A stretch of DNA of 64,000 bases from Chloranthus sessilifolius (Eukaryota; Streptophyta; Magnoliopsida; Chloranthales; Chloranthaceae): NCBI GenBank assembly GCA_021018995.1, contig CM037584.1:50171811-50235810 (forward strand), written 5' to 3'. The first letter of the stretch is position 1, and each line of letters begins with the position of its first letter. The notes beneath the pieces were generated by a model that did no database searches, was not told the DNA's origin, and saw only the letters and a list, made by a program, of their open reading frames with translations. Below are positions 12,946 to 25,734 of this stretch, one piece after another. The translations under genes and the position numbers were made by a program.

Positions 12946-13409
12946 GTTAGGTGAAGAGCCATTACTTTCCTCAAAATCTTGGTATTGAAACAGTTTAGGT
13001 TGTAAAAAAATTCTAGCATTTGGCTACAACATAAAAACTGCAACAAACGGCTTTAGGAATGAAAAACCATATACAGCTACTTTTCCAAAAGGCCAAGAGC
13101 TACGGCAAACCTACAACTAGAAGAGAATAAATCTGCCGGCCAAGAGCTTGTAGTAACTTGGAAATGGATCCTGTTGAAAAAAAAAACTTGGAAATGGACG
13201 GTTATAGAGTTAATGGGCAGCGGTCCACATAAATTGTTCTGATCGGAAGCTCATAACCATCCGATCAACCTGTTTTATCGTTTGTTATAGCAGTTTAGTA
13301 CCTAGTCAACATCTTGGATTAGTAAATCATTGGTGCCTAGCATTCGGCAAAGATCATTGGATACCTGATACGAAATTACAAACTTCGACAATTCGGTGGA
13401 GTGTACGTA

Positions 13410-13760
13410 GGGCTAGGGGTGCAAGTTTTGACGTTAAACCCAAACCCCACCTCAAAACCGGGCATACCCGATCAGTCCAAAACCGACTTGAAACGAAAAC
13501 TGAACAGCACCAACTTTGTTCAATTTCAGTTTTGGATGGCAGAAAACAAAAATCGATTACGTAGGATTAAAAAACTGAAGAAAAAATATTTAAAAAAATT
13601 TAAAAACTCCAAAAAAACAAAAAAATAACCTCAAAAATTAAAAAATGAAATTGAACCAACACCAAACCGATTGTCAATGGGTTGGGTTGGCCTATTACCG
13701 CACCCTCCCTACCCGGATTTTTTTCCGGGTCGGGCATAAAGCATCCGACCCAAACTTCAG
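13410..13760. mobile_element. Partial TAGGGGTGCAAG-type hAT MITE
   Basis: The left end (CTAGGGGTGCAAGTTTTGAC) and the CCCAAACC/CCGGGC-rich interior match the element at 15906-16517 in style. A matching right terminus was not found, so the copy is truncated or strongly diverged. Confidence 0.45.
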
Positions 13761-13934
13761 TTGTTATCATGTTGCCCAAAATGGAGGACAATAGGGGTTT
13801 TGTAATCAGGTCGGCTGGGGCATATGCTCTTTACCAATCGAACGGAGGGCAAAAATGGTTAAAAAATAAATATATATTTTTAAATCAATGTCTCATTGCT
13901 GACCGCCCAAAACGGGATTTCTTTTCGGTTGATC

Positions 13935-13948
13935 ATGCCACGTGGCAT
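13935..13948. promoter_or_regulatory. G-box palindrome upstream of the coiled-coil gene
   Basis: ATGCCACGTGGCAT is a perfect 14-bp palindrome around the CACGTG G-box core, about 530 bp before the probable transcription start near 14470. G-boxes bind plant bZIP and bHLH factors. Whether it is used here is inference. Confidence 0.45.
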
Positions 13949-14469
13949 GTGATCTGGCCACTTGGCACACAGGTCATCCTGTGCAGTTCTCAGGGATCCG
14001 TCCGATGTACATGCTCATTTTCTACATTAAACACCATCCGTAATGCCCTCACTAATCACCTGATTCCTACTCCAAATGGTGTTTACTAAATAGGGTTTGT
14101 ACCTGATAATAACTCGTGCGTTACATGCAAAAGATTTCGAACACTTTTAAGGACAAATTTGTCCTTCCAATGTAACATAGAGGTTTACATACTACGCTTG
14201 GATCGTTGTCAATTTATAAAAGGCAGGGCCATATTAGTCAAAAGAAGATGTTTTCCCAAAATATGGCATTAATTTGAACTTCGAAAATGATTTGAAAGAT
14301 GGGCGCGTAGCATGTAATTACAATATTACCCTCTTACAATTGAAAGCCCAATGCAGCAAACTTGTCTCATATTACGGGCATTTTCGTCATTTTCAGTCTC
14401 ATATTAAGGGTATTTTCGTCATTTCAAGAGTCATATTAGCGCATCATTTCCGCCATTTTCTCTTTCTTT

Positions 14470-14855
14470 TTAAAGTTCACTCTTCGTCTTCCCCAAAAAG
14501 CCGGCGACTTGAAGGTAAGAATCGCCGATTCACTTTATATGTTTTTTGTATTTAATTTTTGTTTCCGAATTCTTTGGGATTCCCATTCAGATTAACGGTA
14601 ACTTTCTTTCTGTACGCCTTCAATTTGGAAACCGATGTTTTAATAGTGCAAGCCTGCTATTTATTTTCAAAAAATCAATTAAATTATCGGTTTAATTTGT
14701 AGTATAAATTTTTTTGGTTTTCATTTTTCTTGTTTTTTTTGCCTTTCATTTTTCTTGTCTTTTTTTGCCTTTCTGTTAAGTCTCTTGCAAACAGAGGAGT
14801 GAGTTCATCATCTAGAATTTGAAGAGAGACAACGAAAAATTAAATACTCGTGAGG
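14470..14855 (+). other. Probable 5' UTR exons of the coiled-coil gene
   Basis: A first non-coding exon would end at 14514 (GACTTGAAG followed by the donor GTAAGA). A second candidate lies at about 14796-14854, between an acceptor after GCAAACAG and a donor at GTGAG/GTAATT. The upstream DNA has three degenerate GGGTATTTTCGTCATTT phrases (14370-14440) that may belong to the promoter. A CAG-type acceptor (TTTGTAG) at about 16931 directly precedes the coding start, which supports splicing of an untranslated leader. Confidence 0.5.
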
Positions 14856-15905
14856 TAATTTTCATCTTTTTTCCATTTAATTTTTTTTTTCTTTGATATT
14901 TATCTTTTTTTCGTGTTCTTTTCTTTCTTTTAGGCCACTCGATTTTTGAATTTTTTTTTGTGTGAAATATTTTTTACTACCGGAAAATTTATGAAAAATT
15001 GGAAAACTTTAATTTGTTTTTCTTTGTAAAAACCATAAACTGGTGATTAGGGTTTTGAGACTTTTCAAGATTTCGACTACTATATTGGAGTGCCGTAGAT
15101 TTTTTATATGATGGGGCTAAGAATCATCAAAGTTGATAGTATTCCCATGGACCAGAATTAACAATGTGTGTTCAAGAATGGTTCTGAATAGAAACCCCAA
15201 ACCCTAAATCCACCCTTACAGAGGGTGATGTACTGTACAGTAATTGGACCGTCAAGATCACACTACACATATTCATCTGATGGATAGAAATATGAGGACT
15301 GAGGGACCTTTATCTTTTGGGTCTTTGCTAATTATATGAATCCAAAATAGTGTCTGGATTTATGCTTAAAATAGGTTTTAGTGTTTTTCAAAAAAATTAT
15401 TGAATTTAGTGGCTCGACTGTTATCAAAATTACGATCGGACCACTCTATCATTCTATATTGTAAGGTGTCAGAACTGTGACAATTTTGGTTACTCACTAA
15501 CTGAATCTCCAGTGTACTTTGCTCTCGTTTGAGTCTCCTCGTTTGTGAGCTTTTTATATTGATTCATAAAGACCCTGATTTTTTGTTGGCCATTTAAAAA
15601 TAAATAAATTTGTATAGTATTTGTGTGATTGTGTCAGAGAGGACTGATTCACGTGTTCTGTTCTGTACATCAAGGTCACTGAAATCTATAGTGTACTTTG
15701 TTTTCTCTCTGTCTCACTGAAATTTATGGCAAAACCCATTTTGTGGAGTTCTATATTGATGCTTTCAATGTATTTTATGAGATGATTTATGCATATATAG
15801 CAGGTTCTTAATTCTTATAGTTTTTTGTACTTGAATGGGTATCTATTTTTGCTGCAAGTTCTTTATATTCAGGAATGTAATTTTCCTTCTTCAATGCATG
15901 TAGGG

Positions 15906-16517
15906 TAGGGATGCAAGTTCGGGTACCCGAACCGGTCCGAAACCTAAATTTTCAGTTTTCCGTTCAGGTCAGCTGGAATGAAACCAAACTGAAATGAATC
16001 GGTTTGGTTCCGGTTCTTTTTTGTTTTTTTGATACCGAAACCCGAAAATTTCGGTTTTCTCTTTGGTTCTGGATTTTTATAATTTTTTGTATTTTGAAGC
16101 CATTTTTTCCCTTCTGGGGATTTTGGGGGTTTTTCAGAATTTTTTTCAGTTTTCTCATCCTATCAATTGGTTTTCGGTTCAGGTCAGCTGGAATGAAACC
16201 AAACCGAAATGAATCGGTTTGGTTCTGGTTCTTTTTTGTTTTTTTGATACGGAAACCCGAAACTTTCGGTTTTTCTCTTTGGTTCTGGATTTTTATTATT
16301 TTTTGTATTTTGAAGCCATTTTTTCCCTTTTATGGATTTTGGGGGTTTTTCAGAAATTTTTTCAGTTTTCTCATCCTATCAATTGGCTTTCGGTTTTCAC
16401 CACCCAAAACCGAAACTGAACCAAACCTGAATCGGTTAGGTTGGAATCAGTTTTCGGGCCTGTTCGGACTGGCTCAGTTCGCTCGATTTTCGGTTCAGAT
16501 CAAAACTTGCATCCTTA
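15906..16517. mobile_element. hAT-type MITE with internal 215-bp tandem duplication, in the 5' UTR intron
   Basis: The termini are TAGGGATGCAAGTT and AACTTGCATCCTTA, 13 of 14 bp inverted-identical. They are flanked by ATGTAGGG (15898-15905) and ATGGAGGG (16518-16525), a 7/8 target-site duplication. The interior contains a direct duplication of period 215 bp (GGTCAGCTGG at 15967 and 16182). The duplication creates a long phenylalanine-rich open frame at 16004-16633 that is only a low-complexity artefact. Confidence 0.8.
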
Positions 16518-16934
16518 ATGGAGGGACCTATAATGCCCCCTTTCAATTTTTATTTATATTTTTGGTTAATTTAAGTTTTCAATTGTGTTCTGTAGCTTTT
16601 CATGGGAAGATTTATGCATATAGTATCTATTGAGTCTGTTTTCTTCTTGTTTAGTTATATGGATTTTTAACTATATCAGTGAGGTTTTCAATATTGCCAT
16701 GGGGGGTTTTATTAACCACATTAGCAGATTAAGTAAGTGAACAATATTTTCTGGATATCTTGTTCGTATTCCCATATGAATTCCTCTCTTCCCTAGCATT
16801 CTTATTTATGAATCTGTTATTTTTTGTCAGCAGAATTTTATCATTTTTATACGAACGTAATTGTTTAAAGAGACTTTTGTTTCTTCTGATAAGATTAATT
16901 TGTTTTACAGATTCACTGTGACCATTTGTAGGGA

Positions 16935-19900
16935 ATGAGGAAGTTTTTCTCATTTCGATCTTCTGCTGCCTCTAACAGCGGACCAAGCAATCCATCTGTA
17001 GCACCGAACTCCGATAAAGTCTACTGGGAAGCCCCATGGGAGAATAATCTAGAAAACTGCGACAAGATCCAGGACAGCTCCCAAAGCCACAAGGAGTCTG
17101 CTAGTAGTTCAGGCCTTAAAAGGAGCCTTTCGTGTTCGTCATCTCGCAATTACAGAGCCACTGGAAGGAACTTGAATTTTTCAAGTAGTCTCCGTGGTTC
17201 GCCTTCCAGCAATAGCAATGCCACATACCAAGATGTTGATTACCCCAGTCGGTAAGTGGCTTTGGTTTTGTTGCTTCTCTGTTCTCCTCCTAGAATTTTA
17301 CTTGCAGTTTAAACGGTATATGATATGCAAGCATGCATTTTTTTCTTTGAATTGGTGGCAATCCTCGTGTGTCTTTTGTTCTTCTCTTAATTTTCAGTTT
17401 TGGCTTTACTTGAAACTTTAATCTCGATTCTGGTTTTCCTATTAGCTGCAATTTTTCCTCTATAGCTTCTTAAGCAATCTTATTTAGTTTGAGTGAGCTT
17501 TTTCACTTGGTTTTGAATTTTTGTTGGATTTTGATGTTATTGTATGTAGTTCTGCTTTATATGTTCTTGCTTCTCATTTTTTCAATTTATCATTTGGAGA
17601 CATGATTCCCAGTAGGACTATATGTTCATTTTACTGAATGGTGATGTTTGTGAGCATTTTTTTCAAAAACTTGTTGGGACTTGAGTAGTCGTCATTGCAT
17701 TTATATATTCCTGTTTACTGATCAACAAAAATGTACATATTGCTGTTTCAGGCTTTTCTGTATCACCATGGCTTATTTCGTCACTCACCATCTCACTGAG
17801 ATAACACCCTCCCCATTCCATTCTTTATGCTACATGGTGTAATATTTACTGATCCAAGTGGTCCAAATGACATACTGTCTTTGGAATTAAACTCAACCCA
17901 AGAGATATGATTGCCAGATGGTATGAATCGTTTGATGACCATGATTTTTGGGCTGGGTTAAGTTCAAACGATGGCCTGTCATTTACACGACTTGGATTGG
18001 TCATATATATATGCAGCATGTGGCCTGAAGGTGAAACAATGAGAAGCATATCTCAATCGGATCGTGAGGAGAGCCAAATCTCTACATATGAAGTGGGTTT
18101 TGCTTTTGGAACTGCTTAGTATTGTGATTTCCATTTTCTTTCATGTGTTAATCGTGATTCTAATTTTTTGTCATTTGCACAAGTGGGGTTTTCCTTAAAC
18201 CAGCAAAATCTGCCCCTCCATTTTTCTTTCTTACATATTTTTTTTATACGAAATATAAAAAATTTGTCCATTTTAAAAATGCATTGAGCATCTCTTATTC
18301 ATCGTCTTTCTTTTCCTTTCCCTTTTATGTAGTTGCCGCTCACTGACTCCGGACAGGCAATACAAGGTCAAAAGAGGTGATCACATGGTATTTCAGAAAT
18401 CGTATGCTGCAGATAAACTTGAGTCTCCGAGTTCATCCAGAGGTTGTCACCATTCATCAGGAAATTCGCCTTTCAGCTCTCCAGTTCCATTGAGATGTAG
18501 AGCTGCTCGTGTCACTCAGGCAACAAACAAAATCCTCGATCTTTACATTGATGGGGAGCAACATGATCATAACGTAAAGGCCAGAGATGATTTCCAAAGA
18601 GATTTTCCTATTGAAAATGATGCTTGTGTGATAGATAGCAGAGCATTTGCCAAATCAAGGCGACCTCCACGTGTTCAGTCTACAACACCTGCTTCACCGA
18701 CAATTAGCAAAGACCACAGGAAGTCCCATTCGTTTAGGGAATCTAGAGATGCCCGTCTTCGTCCTTCGACCCGAGACTGGAAAAGAGATGAAGTTAGACC
18801 AGCGTCCCCACAAAAACTTGCGAAGAATGTAGTTGAGAGGCTGTCGCAGGTTTTCCCTCGGAAATGTAAAATAAAAGTGCAAGATATCGATTCTGAAACT
18901 AGTACCGCTGTCGAAGATATTTTTGAGGACTATCCCAACCCGCATCCAAGTTCAACTTCAAATTGCATCCCGCAAACGAGCTCTTTATCTGAGAACACGT
19001 CCTCTTCATGCAATCTCTCAGATGCCCCCTACGGGTTTGTGAACGGATATCACTCGGAGGACTTCTGGAAGAAAATTCATTTTCTTCAGGATGGTACAAT
19101 GAGTAAACCCAAACGTTCTCTGTATTCGGGATTAAACGCCGAGGACTTAGATGCGGAGTTACATAGAAAAGGAAAAGAGGCCAACGAGAGGGTCATGATG
19201 CTATCAGATGAGCTCGAGCAGCTCAATCTACAGAATTCCAGTTTTAGCATTGCGGCATTGCTCCAAATGATTAGAAATGTCACCGAGGATAGGAGAAATT
19301 TGGCCCTTGAGGTCTCCACCCAAATACAAAATCGGGTTGCTGAAAGGGCTTCTGCAACTGAAGCACTTAAATTGGCGAAGGTAGAATTGGACTCGCGAAC
19401 AATAAAGCTGGAGAAGGAGAAGAATGAGTTGCAGTCGTGTTTGGAGCAAGAGTTGGATAGAAGGTCAAGAGAGTGGTCTTCCAAGCTTGAAAAATACCAA
19501 GCGGAAGAGCAGAGGCTAAGAGAACGCGTAAGGGAGCTAGCAGAGCAAAACGTCTCGCTCCAACGAGAAGTTTCTTCCCTCAACGTAAGAGAGACGGAAA
19601 CCCGTAGTTCAGTAATGCTTTCAGAGATACAATTGAGTGAGCTGACAAAGAGGATGGAAGAAGCAAAATTAGACAATCACAATCTCCAGCAAGATTTATT
19701 GGACTTGCAAGAGCGCTCTAGTGGGGCAGTAGCGGATCGAGACTGCATCAGGAGAAGCTACAAAGAAAAGGAGAAGGAAAATAAAGAGCTGCAGAAAGCT
19801 GTTGCAAGACTACAAAGAATCTGCAACGAACAAGAGAAAACAATCGGGGGGTTGCGACAAGGACTTGTCGTTGAGATCGGAAAGCATGCTTCAGATAATG

Positions 19901-20975
19901 ATGATCATATCGGTAAATTGAAAATGGAGCAAGTGAGATTGACTGGAGTTGAGCAAATTTTAAGGAGGGAAGTCGAGTCTTGCAGAATAGAAGTTGAGTG
20001 CCTAAGGCATGAGAACATTAATCTCTTGAACCGCTTGCAAGGCAGCAGAAATGGTGGCGGGTTCTCATCATTAAAGCTCGATGAAGAACTGATTGCTCGC
20101 GTTAACTGTTTGCAAAATCAGGGCTTGTCATTGCTTGATGAGAGCAATTATCTCAGTGGCAAGTTATTGGAATCGATGAAAGAGAAAAGATGCTGCATTC
20201 GGGAAAATCCCAATTCAGGTCATGAACAAGAATTTAGCAGTGGACTCGATGACTATTCAATCGTTGAATGTGAGATGAAATTTCAAAGCTTTAAAAGGGC
20301 TGTTGAAAACTTGGGGAAAAGTTTACAAGCAACATCTGAGATATTGCATGAGAAGTCTGACCTGGATGCTTTAGAATCTCAGTTGCAAAGTACAGGTGCT
20401 TGTGGGCCCGGAAGCTTGAAGGATCAGACGTCGGAGGTAAATGGATGCTTTAATTGTATCATTTTTTACACTGTCAAGTCGATATCTATTATACAATTAT
20501 ACCATTATGCTTCTTTTGGACCCTATTTGCTTCCCCTTTTTTTTTTCTTCTTGTTTCTTAAAAAAAAAAAAAATCATAGCTTGTGCATCTTTTGGACCCT
20601 ATCTGCTTCTTTTTATATGGTGAAGGGGTTTTCTTAGATATCATGGTTTGGTATTGATGCCTTAGTCCTGTTTATCTAGTGTGATGTAGAACATGAGCTT
20701 AAGGCCGAAATTCTAGTAACAAAGGTATTAAGAGAAAAGCTGTGTTTTAAAGAGATGGAAGTCGAGCAAATGCAGGCTGAGCTGGCAACATCAGTAAGGG
20801 CTCATGACATACTTAGATGTGAAGTCGAAAGGGCACAAGATTCATTGTCATGTCTGACCCACAAGATGAAGGATCTAGAACTTCAGGTAAGCAATCAATT
20901 ATTTGAATCATTTTGATATCCTTGAAGGAAAAATTTTAAGTGTAGTCTAAAATATAGTCATAACCCTTTGATGTA

Positions 20976-21039
<64 letters not shown>

Positions 21040-21942
21040 TATGCATGTTTTCATATACAAACACACGTGTAATATTTTGGATGTGTGGGATGGGTCCTAC
21101 ATGTATTCTTATGTGTGATACAATCAATTTTTATTTTAATTATTATTAATTTGGAAAAAAGAAATGCAATAATCACAGTTTCATGTTGGTAGAGCCCTAA
21201 TGGGCATTACTTCCAGTGAACATTACTTCTATGGTCATTAGTGATGATTGAAACAGCATCCAAGTCGACGGAGGGTGTCAACAAAGGGGGTCCACCCCGA
21301 TGATTACAGTTTAAAAAACAAATTTAAGGCATTGGGCCTGCAGTTCAACTGGAAGGTTGACAATATTGCATCCTTGAGGTCGCAACTTCAATCCCAGCAT
21401 ACCCATAAAAAAATGCATTCAATCGCATGGTTAAATTTATTCCCTTGATCCTTATACATATTCATCCTCATTTTGACTGCAATTTTTTACCAATTGGTTC
21501 TTGACCATTATCGAGGATTCATGATTACTAATCAATCCTGATTTTGATTGTGCTTCTTATATATAGATCTATTTCTTGTATCTGTTACTTTGGTTGTAAT
21601 TGGAATGAGGTTAATAATGAACAGACGTTGAACAAGGATGATAACATCAACCAGCTTCAGAAGCACTCGCAAGAATGCATGAAAGAGCTGACGATTACGA
21701 GGGGAATACTGCAAAAAATTTCATCAGAAAGAGACATGATGTGGGAGGAAGTAAAGCAGTATAGGGAGGAGAATATGTTGCTCAACCGTGAAGTGAGTGC
21801 TCTAAGAAAGAAAGTAGAGGTCCTCGATGAAGATATACTTATCAAGGAGGGTCAGATCACAATTTTAAAAGATACTATTGACCACAAACCCTATGACATC
21901 CTCTACAGTCCGAAGTCGACGAAAGAATTTGTGCTAGAATGA
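16935..21942 (+). CDS. Plant coiled-coil protein, myosin-heavy-chain-like / CAP-Gly-linker-like (981 aa, 4 coding exons)
   Basis: The coding exons are 16935-17251, 18333-20436, 20680-20886 and 21625-21942. Their GT-AG boundaries join in frame and total 2,946 nt. The start is the first ATG after a probable leader intron; MRKFFSF followed by a Ser-rich stretch is the N-terminal pattern I recall for plant homologues such as Arabidopsis At2g39300. Residues 1-370 are low in predicted order, with Ser/Arg-rich patches and the conserved-looking CRSLTPDRQ segment at the exon 1/2 junction. From about residue 375 to 675, and again from 810 to the C-terminus, heptad-rich Glu/Leu/Lys sequence predicts long coiled coils. 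The protein ends in SPKSTKEFVLE, which resembles the family C-terminus. The biochemical role of this family is not established, and a cytoskeletal or scaffold role is inference from structure alone. No signal peptide or membrane segment is seen in the spliced form. A poly(A) signal, AATAAA, lies at 22051-22056. Confidence 0.88.
20978..21037. repeat. (TA)n microsatellite in intron of the coiled-coil gene
   Basis: An uninterrupted TA dinucleotide run of about 60 bp within the last intron (20887-21624). It can form a cruciform, and its length is likely polymorphic. Confidence 0.95.
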
Positions 21943-22050
21943 ATTACGAAGAGCTCCAAACTCTGAGATCTGTCAGTAACCTATGTTCATATTCTTGTCG
22001 TTAGTTAGGCTTCATGTGGGGGTGTAAATGAGAGGTTATAATTCTTTTGT

Positions 22051-22056
22051 AATAAA
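22051..22056 (+). terminator. Polyadenylation signal of the coiled-coil gene
   Basis: AATAAA, about 110 nt after the stop codon and preceded by T-rich sequence (TTCTTTTGT), is a plausible near-upstream element for 3' end formation. Confidence 0.55.
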
Positions 22057-22285
22057 CCTAATATGTTTTTGTTGTTTGTTTGTTTTTTCTTTAAGGTCTT
22101 GTATCCTAGAGTAATTGCTGCTTGAATGCACATAAGGGCAGTACTTCTGCTACATTATTTTGAATTGAATTGGGAATTAGATGAACTGCTGCACTTAAGA
22201 CTCCTTGAGGTTTTCTTTGCAGTTCCTTGCGTTTCTTATGAAATTTGGATTTAGATTGAAGTAGTTGGTAGGAGCATTGAAATAT

Positions 22286-22379
22286 CGGTGGAACATGATA
22301 TCAGGTTCAACAAGTTGATCTTGATCATTTGTCGGTGGAACATGATATCAGGTTCAACAAGTTGATCTCGATCATTTGT
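22286..22379. repeat. 47-bp tandem duplication
   Basis: Two adjacent copies of a 47-bp unit starting CGGTGGAACATGATATCAGG and ending GATCATTTGT, with one substitution, lie about 0.3 kb downstream of the coiled-coil gene. Confidence 0.85.
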
Positions 22380-22846
22380 CGTGGCAGATATACATTTTTT
22401 ATGTAATCTTGGGCTGAATCTGATCTAGACATAGAATTGATAACCCGATCACACTGTTGGTGATCTGGTCGTCAACTAATACCAGATCTATGGGAATTTC
22501 CCAGCAGGGACTCCATGATTTTGCTTTGGAAGAGGTAAGCTGGTGAGGCACAATTGAATTGTCACCCGTTCCTTTTTGCCAGAGTCACTTAAATTGAAAT
22601 TGAAGTTGGTTAAGTACCCTTAAAAAAGTTTTGGCTGGTGTTACTACCAGACCACTTTATGTTACAGCCACCTCACTAAACAAACGAAAAATCTGTTGAG
22701 TGTTTTAAAATAGACGGAGATCGTTTTTCGTCTCAATATCCCACACAATAGATCTTAAGGTCAAGGGCCTACTATTAGATGGTAAGATGTTGATCCCATG
22801 TTGCACACATCCCAAAAAGTGAATGTGAATCACGTTTGACGGTAAA

Positions 22847-23030
22847 CCAAGGATCAAAATAGTGGTTTTGCTTTCAGTTTCGGGTATGCCCGAAAGCGAA
22901 AATTTGGACCGAAAATTTCCCCTCCATATATATTTGGACCGAAATTTCGGTTCAAGTTTTCATTTCGGAGGGGACTGAAACCGAAATGATTTGGCCGATA
23001 AATTGAGATATCGGCCGAAATTTTGAACCA
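22847..23030. mobile_element. Short GGATCAAAAT-ended MITE
   Basis: The segment runs from CAAGGATCAAAATAGTGG to TTTTGAACCATGG, an imperfect inverted repeat resembling the ends of the larger element at 28003-29588. The interior contains CCGAAATTTCGG-like strings. Target-site duplication not resolved. Confidence 0.45.
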
Positions 23031-23193
23031 TGGCCACAACTGCTCGTTATTGCAAAGAATTGTGGGGAGAGAGAAGGATTGAAGATAGAAGGGAGGTTGC
23101 TCCTTGAAAAGGGCATGATTTTTCTTTCTCTTTTTAAGAGGGATGTTTTTCATGTTTTAAAGAGCAGCTTCCCCTTTTTTCTTCCTCCAATCC

Positions 23194-23194
23194 T

Positions 23195-23227
<33 letters not shown>
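23194..23227. repeat. (CT)n microsatellite
   Basis: A CT dinucleotide run of about 34 bp with one TTT interruption. Confidence 0.9.
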
Positions 23228-23355
23228 ACACGTATTTGCAACAATAAAGAAGAGCAGCTATTCTTTTGTACTCTTCCAAAGAGCAATGCCAATACAGCCT
23301 TAGAGCGACTAGCGGGCAGAGACAACACCCTTAATGTAACCATAGTTATGTTGCA

Positions 23356-23582
23356 ATCAAGGTATAAAAAATCGGTCGATATTGATACGTATCGGCAACA
23401 CGTATCGGTTTCCGGCCAAACCGATACGGGCTCGTATCGGGTATTGACCAATACATCTCGGTTTCGATTGAGATGTTCAATTTTCCTTTTTTTTTTTAAA
23501 AATAGGCCAATCGTATCGGCCGAGTCGTATCGGCCTTGGGCAACCCGATACCCGAGACCCATACCCATTTTGATACGTTGGT
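23356..23582. mobile_element. CGATAC-family hAT MITE with 8-bp duplication
   Basis: The termini CAAGGTATAAAAA and TTTTGATACGTTG are imperfect inverted repeats. GTTGCAAT flanks both sides (immediately before CAAGG and immediately after the right end). The interior is full of GTATCGG/CCGATAC strings in both orientations. A fuller relative lies at 32650-32904. Confidence 0.75.
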
Positions 23583-23859
23583 TGCAATGATAAATTTCCC
23601 TTGGGTTTGTTTTGGTGAAACAAACCATATGGCCTTGTTTGGTGGAACGATTTCTACAAAAAACCCCATAAAATCTTGGGATTTTACATAAATCCAAACT
23701 TTCATCTGTCATGACACGGGTTATTCCTATTAAAGAGGAATTTTATTTATTACCCTTGCAACCCCAAATTCATTCTCTGCAACTCGGATATTTCATGCTA
23801 AAATCGTTCGACTGCTTTAGATCAATCGATCCAAGTTTTTTTTCACCATAATTTTTTAT

Positions 23860-24850
23860 ATAACGGATCTCGAGACCATGAGCTTATCATCAAATGATCA
23901 ATTTTTTCTTTGATGTGGCACACATGTCAATACCTCTGTTCACGCTCGCGTGTTTGCTAAGAGCATCTACGTCCCAGACCCCTAAAAAAACGTTGATTCC
24001 TACAGATAAGATGATGGGAATTTTTTTAACAAAGATCTTCCACAAAATAGATCTTGGGTGCATGGCGCATCAATCTGACGGCCAGTTTTTGATTTCCTAT
24101 ATCACTGATACCCAAAAAATGACTCTTCAATCATATAACACACATTATGCTCAAATGTGACTTTAGGGCCATTTTTTGGGGATTGGGGACACATGGAATC
24201 ACAAACTGACCGTTTGATAGGTGCTACATGATCTTAAGATCCATTCTACGGACAATCGGGGTAAAAAACAATCAACATCATCTGATCCAAAGCAATCAAC
24301 AATCTTCAAAGGATCTAAGACGTGGGCGCTTTCAGAGAACGCATGGACGCGAATAGAGGTACCCGTAAACAACGACGCCAATAAATGTAACCCAACCATC
24401 TAAGCTACTTAATTTGAAAGCCATGATCTAAAGATCATATGTGAAAAGATTGGCACCAAGTATAATCTTTATCATATGACTCAATGCACTCCAAAGCAAA
24501 GCCATTATCTAATTCAACAGTTGATTCTATCGAATCATATGATAGAGATTGAGTTTTGCACCACTCTTTTGCGTCATAGATCTATAGATCATGACCTTTC
24601 TATTAGACGGTTTAGATGCAACCTCACCTCATAATCATACTATTTATTTGCACTGTAAAATCGTAACCACGCTCATCTCCTCCGGCCAACATGCATTGAT
24701 TGCTTTGAATCTGACAAAGGAGGTTGTTTTTTATCCCAATCTTCCACATGATGCATTTTGAGATCATGGGTTTATCATTAGATGATTTTTTTATTTCATG
24801 TGGCACTCATTTCAAAAGATGACCCGTGATTTGTATTTGAGCTTGATGTA
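23860..24850. repeat. Cluster of foldback MITE copies
   Basis: About 24395-24615 is a foldback of family F: CATGATCTAAAGATCATATG near the left pairs with the right arm ending ATAGATCATGACC. On either side (about 23860-24250 and 24620-24830) lie pieces of the related family E, with phrases such as TGTGGCAC and GATCATGGGTTTATCATTAGATGA that recur at 42.1-42.5 and 58.9-59.3 kb. No gene is seen in this kilobase. Confidence 0.6.
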
Positions 24851-25666
24851 TGTCTCACAAGTTTAGAGTTACTGTTTGAGATGTGTACCATGCGGAATAA
24901 AAAATTAACTATCTTAGTGTATGCCCATGATCTCAAGGCCCTATCTTTTAATAAGTTGAGACAAAAAAATAATTCATGTTCTAATTCTAAGCAATTAATC
25001 CATTTTGGCTCATCGAGATCAGTGAGGTTACAAGTTCACATGGTGTGAAAATTGGTGCCTTAGGAAAATAATTTTACACAATGTAGCCAAACAGCTGAGA
25101 AAAAATCAAATCAAATCATTATAAAATTTTAAAAATAAAACTTCTCAAGAATTCTTTTATTTACAAGCCCATATAAAGTTAAAAAAAAACTCATTTCCAG
25201 GACTTTTGTAAACAAGGCATATATGAACTCATTGACGTGGGAAAATGATAATTTTTTCATTACTTTATGATATTAACAGTTTTGTCATTAATTTTTATTT
25301 CCACATACCCTTATCAGCAAGCAAAAGTGCTTTGTTGTGAGTAAGCTGTCAGTGGACCGGCCCTACCCGGGTCACTCCTAGGCAGGCCATCCAGGCTGCG
25401 ATATATTCAGCCTGAGGCTGGGCCGAGCTGCGTAAGGGCCAAGTTATGGGCCAAAATTCTATTACTAACTAATTTTTAAAAAAACTGGTCGAAAATAAAT
25501 CTACATTAAAAAAAAAGTATTAAGACTGCATGCAAAATGAGAATACTCTTATATTTTAATGATCATTTCATAACAGCTCTTTGTTCTTCATTTGCTTCTT
25601 TTTCTTCTGCCATGAAATCATATAAAACTCGAGAAAGCCAAATAAATAAGTTATAGATATAGAAAG

Positions 25667-25668
<2 letters not shown>

Positions 25669-25713
<45 letters not shown>
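25669..25713. repeat. (TA)n microsatellite
   Basis: About 45 bp of uninterrupted TA repeat. Confidence 0.95.
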
Positions 25714-25715
<2 letters not shown>

Positions 25716-25734
25716 GAGTTGGTTCCGTCCTTTA

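Noticed and set aside
13682-14089. Forward open frame of 135 residues upstream of the coiled-coil gene
   Set aside because: It starts within MITE-like CCGGGT/ACCCGG sequence and runs through the promoter region containing the G-box. No domain or plausible codon pattern; no support as a gene.
16004-16633. Long forward open frame of 209 residues, rich in Phe/Trp
   Set aside because: It is created by the tandem-duplicated TTTTTTG/GGTTTT-rich interior of a TIR MITE with target-site duplication. The sequence is low-complexity, repeats itself and lies inside the leader intron of the coiled-coil gene.
19086-19676. Reverse-strand open frame of 196 residues, Ser-rich
   Set aside because: Antisense shadow of the Glu/Leu/Lys-rich coiled-coil exon (18333-20436); the Ser/Phe-rich composition is what the complement of such codons gives.
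23134-23712. Reverse-strand open frame of 192 residues
   Set aside because: It crosses a CGATAC MITE and a (CT)n microsatellite (Arg-Glu repeats); no protein family.
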